NCBI GenBank assembly: GCA_009741485.1
Contig: CM019215.1
Coordinates: 78,825,948 to 78,889,947, forward strand
Length of the DNA stretch: 64,000 bases
Source of the DNA: Malurus cyaneus samueli
Taxonomy: Eukaryota; Chordata; Aves; Passeriformes; Maluridae
Direction of reading: 5' to 3'
Shown here one piece after another: positions 60,905-64,000 of the stretch (the stretch's first letter is position 1; each line of letters starts with the position of its first letter). The notes under the pieces were generated by a model, which had not been told where the DNA came from, ran no database searches, and saw only the letters and a program-made list of their open reading frames with translations. A program made the translations under genes and the position numbers.

Positions 60905-63900
60905 TGAAATTCAGGATTGCTAACCTTGTTTATCTGTAAGCAATATTTAATTTTGCTCATAAATGTTAATTGAGCAATCTGTGGATTAAAAATCTACCAG
61001 TTATTTCCAATACAATGTGTTTGTTGCTGTTCCCTCCATAAGTCTAGGATCTGGCTTATATTTCAAGCAAAAACTTTATTCAGACTATGGATTGTTTTCC
61101 CTTCAGGAAAAAAAAAAATTAGAATATATGTTTGCTGGCAAATTATACAGTGCCAACATAATTTTCTCTGGATTCTGTCCATTAGCTCAAAAGGAAGAAT
61201 TATCATTGTCCTCCTGCTTGGCAAAAGAAATTAATTAGGATCAGAAACCGTGTTGTCTCAATTATTACATTGCTTCCTCAATTATAGCATAAAAATCACA
61301 TGCACACACACAGAGATAAAAATGGATTTCACACAATTTTGTGGTATCTAACCCATTTGTTTTGCTCAGCCTACTCAGAAAAGTACAGTATGTATGCATT
61401 CCATTCCTTTATTAGCTTGTACATGATATATGGATATCTTGGTCAAAAAGGACAGCAAGCAGAGTGCTGACGATGCAGCTGCCTTCGGACTTCTCACAGG
61501 GTGAACGTTCAATCTCAACACACATAGATCTCCAAAACAGCAATGAACTGATAGTGATGTCCACTGTAATCACGCAAAGGTGAAGATTCTTTTTTTCCCA
61601 TTGAACAGAAGCAGCAAACTGCTGCCCTCTTAAGCAAAGAGGATGCAGGGAATAAGAAATGAGCCAGCTGAACATCCTCTTTTAGTGACTTGCAACCAAT
61701 GCTGTCCTTCATGCAGTGTGTGATCTCCGGCTCTGTGCAGTCCTGCAGTTCCCATAGTGATGAGCAGAAACCAGCACCTCTGCTAAGGAGATGTCTCTGC
61801 TTCAGAAAGGTTCTGGTGCTCATAACTTAGCTACATTTAAATTAGACAGGCTGAAAAATATTCATGAGGATTTCTTTCAAAAAGTAAAGTTATGCATTTA
61901 TAAAGAAAATATTTTCCAGAATGTCAGTTAAAAATGAGGATGGCAATTGCAAACATTATAGAAGGAATAAAAAAAGTACAATTTATTGAGGAAATAAAAT
62001 ACATCCTGACAGAGTACTGAAATACAGTATCTGACAGAGATTTAAGCATGGGGTCAAAGAGTACAGTAAAATGGGCTGCAATGTCATCATCTTTGACCCA
62101 CTGAAAGCAATTAATGTGATACCAGTGTCAGCTGGGTTTATGACAAAATTTAACCTGTCTGACCCAGAGAGATGAAAATAATGACCAGAATTTCTGAGGT
62201 CACAGAATAAATCAAGTCCTTAATACTCTGTGAGGGACTGTGAAGGTTCAATTCATATCAAAGTCAGAGGAAACTGAGGTCATTTAGGGCCAGGCACTCA
62301 AAGGTACGGAAGGGCTTAACTTTCCCTCCCCTCCAGCCTCCAACAGTGCTCATGCTTTTCTGTATCTGATCACCAAAATCATGCGAGATTAGGTTCTCGA
62401 CCATTAATAAGATTTTATTAGCAAGCAGTAAGCAACAGGTTGACTGCTGTTGAATAGGTGATGAGACAACTGTACTTGATTGTTGTTTCATGCATTTACC
62501 AAAAAATGAAATGCGATAAACGACCCATTGGCCCATGCACCATTGAAATGTCTTACATTTTTTGACTAAGGTTTTGATACAGGTATAACCACAGTAATGA
62601 CTAAACTGTATCAAATCCCTATTCTGAACATAACTTATGTTGGGTTTATATTTGAAAATAACTGAATATGGATATTTTTAAAATAGTGTTCATGCAGGGA
62701 CAGTAATTTCTCTTCTACCATTGTAGTTCAATGTCTTTTCTTTCTCTGTCCTTCAACAAAGTCTGTCTAAGAGGAGAGCTGAAAAAGGAGTCTGATCTAG
62801 GGAAACCACTGTGTGTTTGGTGGCAAGTGCACAACTAGGGGCACTGTGGAGAATCTGTTTTCCTTATTTAAGGAACACAATGCGCTTCAGAAGGCCTTTA
62901 GCTGAACTTTGGTTTGACACCTTCCTCAAGTGTCTCACTCATTTACAAGAGCTTTCTGAATATATTCTACTTCAAGATTTTTCACTGATAATTTCAAGTA
63001 ATTTTATTTCCTTGCCTTTTTGTTTCACCCTCTTTGAAAAGAGTAAAAATAGGCATCACAAGGAAGCTTGCAGAGATGGTAATATATTTGCAGTTTATTT
63101 TTGAGACCTTTGAGAAATAGAATTTCTTTCTCACACTAATTCATATTCTTTCTCTCTGTGTACTTTCTACTTGAAATATTCATCCACTTCCACACTTTTG
63201 CTGGAAAAATCCTCATTTAGGTCAATGGAGCAAGAGTACTTCTGGAGTGAAATTTTAGAGATAATGTCTCAAACCTGGTTGTTTGGTTTCTGTAGTATAT
63301 TTAAGAATATGGAAAAAAAGTTTTTTGTGTAGACAACCTTAGCAAAGAACCTGACAAAGCTCTAACCTCCCCATGTTTACCCACACACACAAATAAAGTG
63401 AAGAGAAAGTGAATGAGCAAGACAAGTCTCACTATTTTTCTTATGAAATCAGATCCCTGATGTACAACATCTGAGATTTCAAGTGTTAAAATAGCACCTT
63501 TTGTTGAGGAAAGTCAGATGTCACCAAATTAATTCAAATGCACTAATTAGCTGAGCATATGTATATAACCAAACAAAACCAAAAATAATCTGATATATGT
63601 TTACATACACAAATGCACAGAATCTTGTGTGATAAAAGAGAAATAAACATGTTCATGTTACTGTGCTAATCTTTGAATCATGCAGGATAAACACAAGTCA
63701 GGTTTTCTCTAGGCCTCCAGGTCAAAGTCTCTCCCAACAAATAAATGAGCTTTGGCACACCACTTCTTTGTGGATGTCTGAAAATGGACATGTGTGCCAA
63801 AGTTCTTTTGTTTCAAAAAAGATCTTTTTAACTGCTCCTGTTAGCACTAGAAATATCTTCATCAGTACTCTACAATCCAGGTAAGAATTTCTCAGAGCAA

Positions 63901-64000
63901 CCAGAATTACACCATGGAACCTTTTCTTTATTCTTTCTTTGCCTAACAACTAGTTCACTTTTTTCTTAACTAGCCCTGTAGTTTGAAAAAATAAATTCAG
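60905..64000. other. AT-rich stretch, no gene seen
   Basis: About 3.1 kb to the window end. Frames up to 116 codons on either strand (for example 62264-62614, minus) show no domain or splice support. No named repeat recognised. Confidence 0.55.

Noticed and set aside
62264..62614. 116-codon minus-strand frame
   Set aside because: No recognisable domain or exon boundaries and no support from neighbouring sequence.
1..64000. CRISPR array, bacterial operon, tRNA or rRNA genes
   Set aside because: The direct repeats seen are microsatellites or element ends. No spacer-repeat pattern, ribosome-binding site series, cloverleaf or rRNA core sequence was recognised, and CR1 and ERV content marks the DNA as avian.

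Overview
The window looks like non-coding genomic DNA of a bird, probably a songbird. The evidence is a set of CR1-type LINE 3' ends carrying the typical ATTCTATG-like tails, LTR elements of the avian ERVL kind, and otherwise AT-rich single-copy sequence with simple repeats. I found no host protein-coding exon, tRNA, rRNA, CRISPR array or bacterial-type gene that I can support. The window is best read as intergenic DNA or the inside of a very large intron.

Layout. 1-3820 is AT-rich DNA with a TTCC microsatellite. 3826-10495 is a provirus on the minus strand with two LTRs, a perfect 5-bp target duplication (CAGAG), a lysine-tRNA-like primer site, a polypurine tract, a broken gag region and a pol region covering protease, reverse transcriptase, RNase H and integrase. 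It has no env: only about 118 bases lie between the pol stop and the 3' LTR. 12933-15066 is a composite LTR element whose first ~440 bases occur twice. Older CR1 fragments lie at 17.1, 23.2-24.1 and 25.3-25.9 kb. 29984-36156 holds a head-to-tail duplication of a ~3.1-kb segment. 44714-46013 is a solo LTR with a perfect 5-bp target duplication (ATCTG), inserted into the 3' end of a CR1. 55697-56382 is a ~690-bp C/T-only TCTCC-type satellite. Two more CR1 pieces follow at 60.1-60.9 kb.

The most notable pattern concerns how the paired copies differ. The two LTRs of the provirus, and the two copies of the 3.1-kb duplication, differ largely by scattered one- or two-base insertions and deletions, with few substitutions. 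Over the first ~110 bases of the LTR pair I count five single-base indels and no substitution. Natural decay gives the opposite ratio. I infer that much of the frame breakage in pol, and perhaps the duplication itself, may come from an under-polished long-read assembly. Reads would be needed to decide this.

The parts of the provirus form a standard envelope-less retroelement: LTRs for transcription and polyadenylation, gag for the particle, and pol for maturation, reverse transcription and integration. In the sequence as given pol is spread over all three minus-strand frames, so no full-length product could be made. No previously undescribed system with convincing support was seen. Two open, low-confidence items are short splice-site-bounded segments at 42726-42860 and 58408-58475.
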